From positions 1-8,920 of the forward strand of contig CAADVJ010000153.1 in the NCBI GenBank assembly GCA_900752475.1: a DNA stretch of 8,920 bases, given 5' to 3'. Made by a program: the position numbers and the translations under genes. Positions within the stretch are counted from its first letter, which is position 1, and the number at the start of each line of letters is the position of its first letter. The DNA comes from an uncultured Collinsella sp. Lineage in GTDB: Bacteria > Actinomycetota > Coriobacteriia > Coriobacteriales > Coriobacteriaceae. The notes under the pieces are model-generated. The model had not been told where the DNA came from. It did no database searches and saw nothing but the letters and a program-made list of their open reading frames with translations. Positions 1 through 5,703 of the stretch are shown here, piece by piece.

Positions 1-1
1 C

Positions 2-1552
2 AACGGCCGCGTCTATCTGGACGAGGCCCTGGCAGCGCTTGCCGAGGGCGCCGTGCTTCCGGGCGATGTCGCCTTTAAGCTGCACGACACCTTTGGTTTC
101 CCCATCGATCTGACCGTCGAGATCGCCGGCACCGCTGGCCACGATGTCGATATGGACGGCTTCACTGCCTGCATGGAGGACCAGAAGGCCCGCGCCCGCG
201 CCAATGCCAAAGGCGACGCCTGGGGCAGCTTCAACGACGTTTGGGTCGAGCTTTCCGACAAGGTCGCCGCGACTGAGTTCGACGGCTATGACAACGATGT
301 GATCGAGGGCGCCAAGGTTGTTGCCATCGTGCGCAACGGCGAGTCCGTCGAGTCCGCTGCCGCCGGCGAGGACGTCGAGGTCGTTCTCGACCGCACTCCG
401 TTCTATGCCGAGATGGGTGGCCAGCAGGGCGATGCCGGCGAGCTTTCCGCCGAGGGCGTTTCGCTGACCGTTTCCGATACCAAGAACCACAACGGCCTGT
501 ATGCTCACGTCGCCCACGTTGCCGAGGGCACGCTGGCCGTCGGTGCTACCGTGACCGCCGCGCTCGACGCCGAGCGCCGTGGCTTCCTGCGCCGCAACCA
601 CACCGCCACGCACCTGCTCGACGCCGCCCTTAAGCAGGTCCTGGGCGAGCACGTCTCCCAGGCCGGCTCGCTGGTGACGCCCGAGCACCTGCGCTTTGAC
701 TTCACGCACTTCGAGGCTCTGTCCTCCGAGCAGCTCAAGGCTGTCGAGGACCTGGTCAACCAGCAGATCTTCGCTTCCAAGCCGGTCGTGACCCGTGTCA
801 TGGGCATCGACGAGGCTAAGGCCGCCGGCGCTGTCGCTCTGTTTGGCGAGAAGTACGGCGATGTCGTCCGCGTCGTCTCCGTGGGCGCCGAGGACCAGCC
901 GTTCTCCCGCGAGCTCTGCGGTGGCACGCACGCTGCCAACACTGCTGAGATTGGCCTGTTCAAGATCATTTCCGAGTCCTCTACGGGCTCGAATGTCCGT
1001 CGTATCGAGGCCGTGACCTCTAAGGGTGCTCTCGACTATATGGCCGACCGCCTGGCGCTCGGCGACTCCGCCGCCGCTGCGCTCAAGTGCCGCGTAGACG
1101 AGGTTCCCGCCCGCGTGGAGAACCTGCAGGCCGAGCTGCGCGAGACGTCCAATAAGCTCAAGAAGGCTCTGACCGGTGGCTCCTCCGACGCCATCTCCAG
1201 CGCCATCGAGGGCGCCGTCGAGCTCGGCGGCTACAAGCTCGTCGTCGCTGAGCTCCAGGGCCTTGAGGCTGCCGACCTGCGCAACGTATGGGATACCGTG
1301 CATCAGAAGGTCGCCGGCCCTGTCGCTTGTGTCGTCGCCAGCGTGACTGAGAAGGGCACTCCGGCCCTGCTCGCTGCCGGCTCCGATGACGCCGTCAAGG
1401 CCGGTTTCCACGCCGGTAACGTGATCAAGCAGATCGCGGGTCTGGTCGACGGTCGCGGTGGCGGTCGTCCCAACATGGCCCAGGCCGGTGGTAAGAACGC
1501 TGCCGGTATCGCCGATGCCCTCGCGGCCGCTAAGACCGCACTCGGCGCCTAA
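2..1552 (+). CDS. alaS: Alanine--tRNA ligase, C-terminal 516 residues (5' end outside window)
   Basis: This is the 3' part of alanyl-tRNA synthetase, a cytoplasmic enzyme that charges tRNA-Ala and hydrolyses mischarged Ser- and Gly-tRNA-Ala. The reading frame is already open at the window edge. By comparison with the roughly 880-residue bacterial enzyme, about 360 residues are missing, which is most of the aminoacylation domain. Counting from the first visible codon, residues about 20-33 carry the conserved KLHDTFGFPIDLT stretch. The editing domain has its zinc ligands: HTATH at 200-204, and C306 and H310 in CGGTH. A coiled-coil-like linker follows at about 350-375. The C-Ala domain ends in the glycine-rich GRGGGRPNMAQAGG at 484-497. 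All editing residues are present, so the gene looks intact apart from the window cut. The TAA stop lies 17 nt before ruvX, which suggests co-transcription. Identification is secure. Confidence 0.97.
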   Translation, partial: NGRVYLDEALAALAEGAVLPGDVAFKLHDTFGFPIDLTVEIAGTAGHDVDMDGFTACMEDQKARARANAKGDAWGSFNDVWVELSDKVAATEFDGYDNDVIEGAKVVAIVRNGESVESAAAGEDVEVVLDRTPFYAEMGGQQGDAGELSAEGVSLTVSDTKNHNGLYAHVAHVAEGTLAVGATVTAALDAERRGFLRRNHTATHLLDAALKQVLGEHVSQAGSLVTPEHLRFDFTHFEALSSEQLKAVEDLVNQQIFASKPVVTRVMGIDEAKAAGAVALFGEKYGDVVRVVSVGAEDQPFSRELCGGTHAANTAEIGLFKIISESSTGSNVRRIEAVTSKGALDYMADRLALGDSAAAALKCRVDEVPARVENLQAELRETSNKLKKALTGGSSDAISSAIEGAVELGGYKLVVAELQGLEAADLRNVWDTVHQKVAGPVACVVASVTEKGTPALLAAGSDDAVKAGFHAGNVIKQIAGLVDGRGGGRPNMAQAGGKNAAGIADALAAAKTALGA

Positions 1553-1569
1553 GAATCTAAGAAGTCGCT

Positions 1570-1998
1570 GTGGTTGCGCTCGCGTTGGACATAGGGGAGA
1601 CCAGGATTGGCATCGCCGTCTCGAGCCGTGATGGCAAGATGGCGATGCCTGTCAAGGTGTTTCCGGCTGCCGAGGTCACCGGTATGGCCAAGACGTTCCG
1701 CCACCTGGTTGAGGACTATGAGCCCGACATCCTGGTAAGCGGACGTCCCCTGACCATGGCCGGTGAGCCCGGCCCTCAGGCCGAGCGCGTTGCCGCTGTG
1801 GCGCAAAAGATTGCCGACGAGCTCGATCTTCCGTTGGAGTTTGAGGACGAGCGTCTGTCCTCGCAAGAGGCCAAGCGTATCCTGCGCGAGCAGGGACTCA
1901 ACGAAAAGCAGATGAGGGGCAAGATCGACATGATTGCCGCCAGCCTGTTTTTGCAGACGTGGCTCGATCGTAAAAACGAGGAGGTTTCGCATGCCTAG
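1570..1998 (+). CDS. ruvX: RuvX/YqgF family pre-16S rRNA nuclease (Holliday-junction-resolvase fold)
   Basis: This 142-residue protein of the YqgF/RuvX family has an RNase H-like fold. Members process the 5' end of pre-16S rRNA, and the family was first predicted as Holliday junction resolvases. The three acidic positions of the family are visible: D7 in LALDIGETRIG, E94 in the DERLSS motif, and D120 in KIDMIAASLFLQ. The GPQAERV motif is at 68-74, and the length is normal. The start is GTG at 1570. It places the family N-terminus exactly and follows a weak AAGAAG at 1559-1564. With only 17 nt after alaS, translation probably depends partly on coupling. The 3' end overlaps mltG by 8 nt. alaS-ruvX-mltG is a widely conserved actinobacterial order, which supports the call. 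Confidence 0.94.
   Translation: MVALALDIGETRIGIAVSSRDGKMAMPVKVFPAAEVTGMAKTFRHLVEDYEPDILVSGRPLTMAGEPGPQAERVAAVAQKIADELDLPLEFEDERLSSQEAKRILREQGLNEKQMRGKIDMIAASLFLQTWLDRKNEEVSHA
1978..1984 (+). promoter_or_regulatory. Ribosome binding site fixing the mltG start
   Basis: GAGGAGG lies inside the last codons of ruvX, with six bases between it and the ATG at 1991. It is the strongest Shine-Dalgarno in the neighbourhood. It argues for the 1991 start over an in-frame upstream start at 1934, which would lie well inside ruvX. Confidence 0.8.
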
Positions 1999-3424
1999 TG
2001 CTTCCGATTCGCGCCAGCCGAATCGTACACAGCAGCCGGCGTCGCGCCCTGCCCAGCCTGGCCAGCGTCCGGCACAGCCGACGCAGCGCGCAGCTCAGCC
2101 TGCCGCGCGCCCGGCGCAGTCCTTCTCTCGTTCGGCCCAACCTGTTCAACGGACGGGTCAGCAGCCTTCTGCTCGTTCGGTTCAGCATTCGGCTTCTCAC
2201 GCGGCTCAGCAGCCCACTGCTCGTACGGCCCAGCTTGCAGGCGGCACCCGCTTTAAGCAGCAGGCACCTACCCAGCGAACGCAGGCCCCCCAATCGCATT
2301 CGCATCACGCTCGTGGTTCGCATGGCGTTGCTCCGGCGACCCGCTCGAGCTACAACACGCATGCTCGTCGCGGTGCTCAAAAGAAAAGCTCCCCGGTGCC
2401 TATGATTATCGGTGGCGTTGTTGCCGTGCTTGCGCTTGTCGCGATCGTTTTCTTTGTCGTGCCAGCTGTCAAGGGCTTCTTTGGCGGTGAGGGTGCGAAA
2501 GTCGTTTCAGGCCAGCAGGTTACTATCACGATTCCCGATGGTGCCTCGGGTGACAGCATCGCCTCGATTCTCTCCGAGAACCATATCGTAGAAAATCCCA
2601 AGGATTACTATGCGGCGGTGAAAAAGCTCAACGCCGATATGTCGCTCAAGCCTGGTACTTATTCGTTCACCACACTCATGGATGCAACCAAGGTTGTTCA
2701 GCAGCTCATGGAAGGCCCCAACGCGGGCTCCAATGCGCTGACTATCCCTGAGGGCCTAACGGTCGATCAAGTCGCCGACCGTGTGGCCCAGGCCTACGAC
2801 AGCATCTCTAAGGAGGACTTCCTCAACCAGGCCAAGGCCTCCAACTACGTGGACGACTATAGCTTCCTTAAGGGCGCCGCTAACGACTCGCTCGAGGGTT
2901 TCTTGTTCCCCAAGACCTATTCGTTGGGTGATTCGCCGACGGCCGATGGCGTGATTCGCGCTATGCTCGATCAGTTTAAGACCGAGTACAATTCGCTTGA
3001 CTTTGCGAGCTGCGAAGCCAAGATCATGGAACGCTACGGTGTGGAGATGTCCGACTACGACATCGTCAACTTGGCCTCTATCGTTGAGCGCGAGGGCCTC
3101 AACGCCGATCAACGTGCGCATGTGGCCTCGGTTTTCTACAACCGCCTTGCCGGCAAGCTCGATGGCCTGCGCTATCTCAATAGCGATGCGACTATGATGT
3201 ATGTCACCGGTGGCGAGGTTACTGCCGAGGACCTGCAGAGCGATAGTCCGTATAACACCTATAAGCATGAGGGCCTGCCGCCCACGCCCATCTGCTCTCC
3301 GTCGCTCGAGGCGCTCAAGGCCACCCTTGAGCCGACCGACTCTGCTGACCTGTATTTCTACATTACGCAGGACGAGGAGTACTTCTCGCAAACCTACGAA
3401 GAGCATCAACAGTCTTGGAATTAG
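1991..3424 (+). CDS. mltG: Endolytic murein transglycosylase MltG with long repetitive cytoplasmic tail
   Basis: This 477-residue MltG (YceG-like) protein belongs to the membrane-anchored lytic transglycosylases, which cleave nascent peptidoglycan strands and release them from synthesis. Residues 1-125 are a disordered, basic tail rich in Q, P, A, R, S and H, with tandem heptads at 19-60. A basic cluster, RRGAQKK, at 126-132 precedes one membrane helix at about 136-158, so the tail should face the cytoplasm. A LysM-like segment lies at about 175-240. The catalytic domain follows with LEGFLFPKTY at 301-310, ASIVERE at 362-368 (E366 aligns with the catalytic Glu, E218 in E. coli), ASVFYNRL at 379-386, and SPYNTY...GLPPTPI at 419-434. 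The catalytic signature is complete. The start is fixed by the RBS at 1978-1984 and overlaps ruvX by 8 nt. The tail makes the protein considerably longer than E. coli MltG (about 340 residues). Confidence 0.95.
   Translation: MPSASDSRQPNRTQQPASRPAQPGQRPAQPTQRAAQPAARPAQSFSRSAQPVQRTGQQPSARSVQHSASHAAQQPTARTAQLAGGTRFKQQAPTQRTQAPQSHSHHARGSHGVAPATRSSYNTHARRGAQKKSSPVPMIIGGVVAVLALVAIVFFVVPAVKGFFGGEGAKVVSGQQVTITIPDGASGDSIASILSENHIVENPKDYYAAVKKLNADMSLKPGTYSFTTLMDATKVVQQLMEGPNAGSNALTIPEGLTVDQVADRVAQAYDSISKEDFLNQAKASNYVDDYSFLKGAANDSLEGFLFPKTYSLGDSPTADGVIRAMLDQFKTEYNSLDFASCEAKIMERYGVEMSDYDIVNLASIVEREGLNADQRAHVASVFYNRLAGKLDGLRYLNSDATMMYVTGGEVTAEDLQSDSPYNTYKHEGLPPTPICSPSLEALKATLEPTDSADLYFYITQDEEYFSQTYEEHQQSWN
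2045..2170 (+). repeat. Six tandem 21-bp units encoding R-x-A-Q-P-x-x heptads in MltG
   Basis: Arginine falls at MltG residues 19, 26, 33, 40, 47 and 54. The units read RPAQPGQ, RPAQPTQ, RAAQPAA, RPAQSFS, RSAQPVQ and RTGQQPS. The DNA copies differ at many third positions, for example CGC/CGT/CGG for Arg and CAG/CAA for Gln, while the protein pattern holds. This looks like an old protein-level repeat rather than a recent slippage expansion. A looser continuation (RSVQHSA and similar) runs to about residue 80. Confidence 0.8.
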
Positions 3425-3425
3425 C

Positions 3426-3923
3426 ATGAGGATTTTTAGCCCCAAACGATACGTTGCCTCGGTCGATTGCATCGACCTTGATACCCTGTGGGCCGACGGC
3501 AAACGCGCCATTCTGCTCGATCGCGATAACACCCTCGTGCCGCGCGACACCGAGCAGGTTCCCGCCGCGGTTTCCGCTTGGCTCGACGCCGCCCGCGCCA
3601 AAGGCTTTAAGCTGTGCATGGTGTCCAACAACTGGCATCGCGACCAGGTCATGAGTTCTGCGCGCGAGCTGGGACTCGAGGCCATCAGCCACGCCATGAA
3701 GCCGGCGCCGTTTGCCCTCAAGGCGGGCCTTAAGCGCCTCGGCGCCACAGCCGGCGAGGCTGTGCTGATCGGTGATCAGCTCTACACGGACGTGTGGAGC
3801 GGCAACTTCGCCGGCGTCGATACCATCTTGGTAAAGCCGCAGGCGACGCAGGACCTGTGGTATACGCAGATCTTCCGTATCTTTGAGCGCCGGGCCCTGC
3901 GCGACCTTCCCTGCGAGGAATAG
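3426..3923 (+). CDS. yqeG: YqeG family HAD-IIIA phosphatase (putative phosphatidylglycerophosphatase)
   Basis: This 165-residue protein is a haloacid-dehalogenase-superfamily phosphatase of the YqeG/Gep4 type. Motif I is LLDRDNTLV, with nucleophile D32 and acid/base D34 in DxDxT. Motif II is in VSNNWHR, with S67-N69. Motif III is K92-P93. Motif IV is IGDQLYTDVWSGN, with D117 and D122. There is no cap domain, as expected for subclass IIIA. Relatives such as yeast Gep4 dephosphorylate phosphatidylglycerophosphate to phosphatidylglycerol, so a membrane-lipid role is plausible here but inferred. ATG 3426 begins one base after the mltG stop (3422-3424). No strong Shine-Dalgarno is visible, which implies translational coupling. 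The gene sits between mltG and aroK, where many actinobacteria carry aroE and aroC. Family confidence is high; substrate confidence is modest. Confidence 0.9.
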   Translation: MRIFSPKRYVASVDCIDLDTLWADGKRAILLDRDNTLVPRDTEQVPAAVSAWLDAARAKGFKLCMVSNNWHRDQVMSSARELGLEAISHAMKPAPFALKAGLKRLGATAGEAVLIGDQLYTDVWSGNFAGVDTILVKPQATQDLWYTQIFRIFERRALRDLPCEE

Positions 3924-3931
3924 GTCTCGTC

Positions 3932-4465
3932 ATGTCCCAGCACATCAAACACGGCTGCGACCATATCTTCTTTATTGGCTTTTTGGGCGCGGGCAAATCG
4001 ACGCTCGCGCGCAACGTCGGAACCATGTTCAAGCGGCGTTTTATCGATACCGACCGCCTGGTCGTGCGCCGTTGCGGCAAGTCGGTAACCGAGATTTTTG
4101 AGACCGAGGGTGAGGGTCGTTTTCGCGAGCTCGAGACCTCGGCGCTCCGTTCGCTCCAAAGCGAGCGCAGCCTGTTGGTTTCGTGCGGGGGCGGTATCGT
4201 CGAAACGCCGGTGAATATTGAGCTGATGCACGAAATGGGTACGTGCGTGTACCTCGAGGGCGACTTCGAGGATTCGATTCGACAGATTCGTCGGTCCGAC
4301 ACGCGCCCCGATTTCCGTTCGCCCGAGCATGCTGCGCTCCTGTTTGAGCATCGCCGTCCGCTGTATCGCCAGGCCGCCGACCTTACCCTTGATATTCGCA
4401 ACAAGTCCTTCGAGGACGTTTCCTACCTTTGTGCCGAGATGCTTTTGGAGCGTGGGCTGCTATGA
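3932..4465 (+). CDS. aroK: Shikimate kinase
   Basis: This 177-residue shikimate kinase would phosphorylate shikimate at the 3-hydroxyl with ATP, the fifth step of the chorismate pathway, in the cytoplasm. It has a P-loop, GFLGAGKST, at 16-24. DTD at 39-41 carries D39 (Mg-linked) and D41 (shikimate-binding). R65 lies in GRFRELE. The glycine triad is GGG at 86-88. The LID region around R125 contains RPD. R141 in HRRPLYRQ matches the conserved substrate Arg near the C-terminus. All catalytic residues I can check are present, so the kinase looks functional. ATG 3932 lies 8 nt after yqeG. Its TGA stop overlaps the next ATG as ATGA at 4462-4465, coupling it to the aroB-like gene. The neighbouring pathway gene appears catalytically dead, so the physiological role of this kinase here is open. 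Confidence 0.94.
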   Translation: MSQHIKHGCDHIFFIGFLGAGKSTLARNVGTMFKRRFIDTDRLVVRRCGKSVTEIFETEGEGRFRELETSALRSLQSERSLLVSCGGGIVETPVNIELMHEMGTCVYLEGDFEDSIRQIRRSDTRPDFRSPEHAALLFEHRRPLYRQAADLTLDIRNKSFEDVSYLCAEMLLERGLL

Positions 4466-5571
4466 TTCGCCGTCAGCTGATCAATTTCCAAAACCGCAGC
4501 GTCGATGTCCGTGTCGGATTGGGCGCGTTCGATGAGTTGTCGCGCATGTTTGCCTCGGCTGTGGGCAAGCCTAAGCGCGCGATGGTGGTTTGGAACGACG
4601 CCACATCCGAGCGTTTTGGTGAGGTCGTCGAGCATGCGCTGGTCGATGCCGGTTTTGCCGTGTCGCTGCTCGTCCTCGAGGTTTCGCCTGCTGGTGCCAC
4701 GCTCGCTGATGCCGATGCTATCTTTGGCGCCCTGACTGCCAATGGCATTACCTGTGACGATCTGGTTGTCGCCGTTGGCGATGCCGCAACCTGCTCGGTT
4801 GTTAGCTGGTGTGCCAATCAGTGGTGCGGCCGCACCGAGTGCGCGTTGCTGCCGACGACGTTCGACGCCATGCTCACGGTCGCGACGACCATGAAGCCGC
4901 TCGTCGCCTCGTCGGCGAATGCGCTTCCCGCTATCGCGTTCCGTCCCGAGCCGGGCCTGGTCGTGTGTGACCTCGACCTTGTTCGCGAGGCGGACCCCGA
5001 GGACCTCAAGCTCGGCTATGTGGTACTTGTTGGCACCATGCTTTCGAGCAGCAAGTCCCGCTGGAATCAGTTTACCGAGACCGTCCCCGAGATTCTCGCG
5101 GGCGAGGAGGTCGCGCTCGTCAATGCCGTTCAGTGGTCTCAGACTGCCCGAAAGGACGTACTGATGGCCACGAACCCGAGCGCACGTCATGCGCTCGATT
5201 TTGGTAAGACGGGGGAGCGCACCCTGCGCGCCTGCTTGGGCGATGCCGCTTCGCAGGTCCCTGCCTACCAGCTGTTATCCGAGGGCATGCGCTTTGAGGC
5301 GCGCGTTGCCCACGATGCCTGCGACTTCGATATCGATTACGTTTTTGAGGTCGATGACTGCCTGGAGGACTTTGGCATCGAGGAGCTTGCCTTCGATCTG
5401 GAGCCCACCGCGTTTATCGAGGAGTTCCGCAAGCAGCAGTTCGCCCGCTCGAACCGCAGCATGTTGCCGCTGCCCGCGGCACTCGGCGCCATTCGTCTAA
5501 CGAGCGTTGAGGACGAGGTTCTTGAGCGTCACGCTCACGCCTACTTGGCTTCTCGCAAAGAACTTCTCTAA
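4462..5571 (+). CDS. AroB-like (3-dehydroquinate synthase fold) protein, predicted catalytically inactive
   Basis: This 369-residue protein lies in the aroB position right after aroK and shares ATGA with it. Family resemblance survives in the N-terminal strand pattern, in LVVAVG at 101-106 before the dinucleotide site, in LLPTTF at 129-134, in the LDFGKT stretch at 245-250, and in the normal length. The catalytic motifs do not survive. The GGGxxGD NAD motif reads GDAATCS at 106-112. The metal-ligand Glu of AEVIKYG aligns with Y186 and the following Lys with L189. GHTFGH reads GKTGER at 248-253, so both His are lost. HGE near 272-275 reads LSEG without His. The conserved Asp of VDxSVGGK aligns with T139, although K145 may match the Lys. 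The reading frame is open throughout, so this is a diverged protein rather than an obvious pseudogene. I give no symbol because AroB activity is unlikely. Alignments were made by eye from memory of the family. Confidence 0.75.
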   Translation: MIRRQLINFQNRSVDVRVGLGAFDELSRMFASAVGKPKRAMVVWNDATSERFGEVVEHALVDAGFAVSLLVLEVSPAGATLADADAIFGALTANGITCDDLVVAVGDAATCSVVSWCANQWCGRTECALLPTTFDAMLTVATTMKPLVASSANALPAIAFRPEPGLVVCDLDLVREADPEDLKLGYVVLVGTMLSSSKSRWNQFTETVPEILAGEEVALVNAVQWSQTARKDVLMATNPSARHALDFGKTGERTLRACLGDAASQVPAYQLLSEGMRFEARVAHDACDFDIDYVFEVDDCLEDFGIEELAFDLEPTAFIEEFRKQQFARSNRSMLPLPAALGAIRLTSVEDEVLERHAHAYLASRKELL

Positions 5572-5577
5572 GATTTA

Positions 5578-5606
5578 TTGACATCCATCGTTTTTCGTAT
5601 CATGTT
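5578..5606 (+). promoter_or_regulatory. Possible promoter ahead of the structured element and peptidase gene
   Basis: A perfect TTGACA occurs at 5578-5583, seven bases after the aroB-like stop. Candidate -10 hexamers are poor. TATCAT at 5598-5603 is well formed but only 14 nt away, and CATGTT at 5601-5606 has 17-nt spacing but few matches. If used, transcription would begin about where the 5609-5671 inverted repeat starts, so the whole structure would form the 5' leader. Confidence 0.35.
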
Positions 5607-5608
5607 GA

Positions 5609-5680
5609 GGGACGGGTTTCCAATCGGTTGCGGTTCGCATGCGATTCCGACGTTCGGTTGAGACCCGTCCCGCACTTTTT
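5609..5680 (+). terminator. Multibranched hairpin plus T-run: terminator or structured leader
   Basis: A 12-bp closing stem pairs 5609-5620 (GGGACGGGTTTC) with 5660-5671 (GAGACCCGTCCC), with one G-U wobble. Five T follow at 5676-5680. The 39-nt interior can form two more hairpins. One pairs AATCG 5622-5626 with CGATT 5642-5646, with inner TGCG 5629-5632 pairing CGCA 5636-5639. The other pairs CCGA 5647-5650 with TCGG 5654-5657. The position after the aroB-like gene fits a terminator for the alaS-to-aroB operon. The large branched interior is unusual for a terminator, so an attenuator, leader RNA or intergenic repeat element remains possible. Confidence 0.6.
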
Positions 5681-5703
5681 GAGACAATAAGAAAGGAATC
5701 TGC

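Noticed and set aside
1934..1990. An upstream in-frame start that would lengthen MltG by 19 residues
   Set aside because: It lies deep inside ruvX without a good RBS, while ATG 1991 has GAGGAGG at ideal spacing.
1998..2405. A 135-codon + strand frame inside the mltG tail region
   Set aside because: Its R/S/L-rich composition is the out-of-frame reading of the repetitive tail. mltG has the strong RBS and continues into a recognised enzyme.
2756..3748. A 330-codon minus-strand open frame across mltG and yqeG
   Set aside because: It spans two well-supported + strand genes, has no family resemblance and no clear RBS.
4423..5190. A 255-codon minus-strand open frame opposite the AroB-like gene, considered because that gene is degenerate
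   Set aside because: The + strand frame keeps AroB-family landmarks over its whole length and the ATGA coupling with aroK. The reverse translation looks like no known protein.
4462..5571. The AroB-like gene as a frameshifted or nonsense pseudogene
   Set aside because: There are no in-frame stops or visible frameshifts and length is normal. The substitutions concentrate in active-site motifs, which fits divergence better than simple decay.
5609..5671. A tRNA-like gene, suggested by a closing stem with internal hairpins
   Set aside because: It is too short, has only two internal arms, and shows no D-loop, anticodon arm or T-loop consensus in proper positions.
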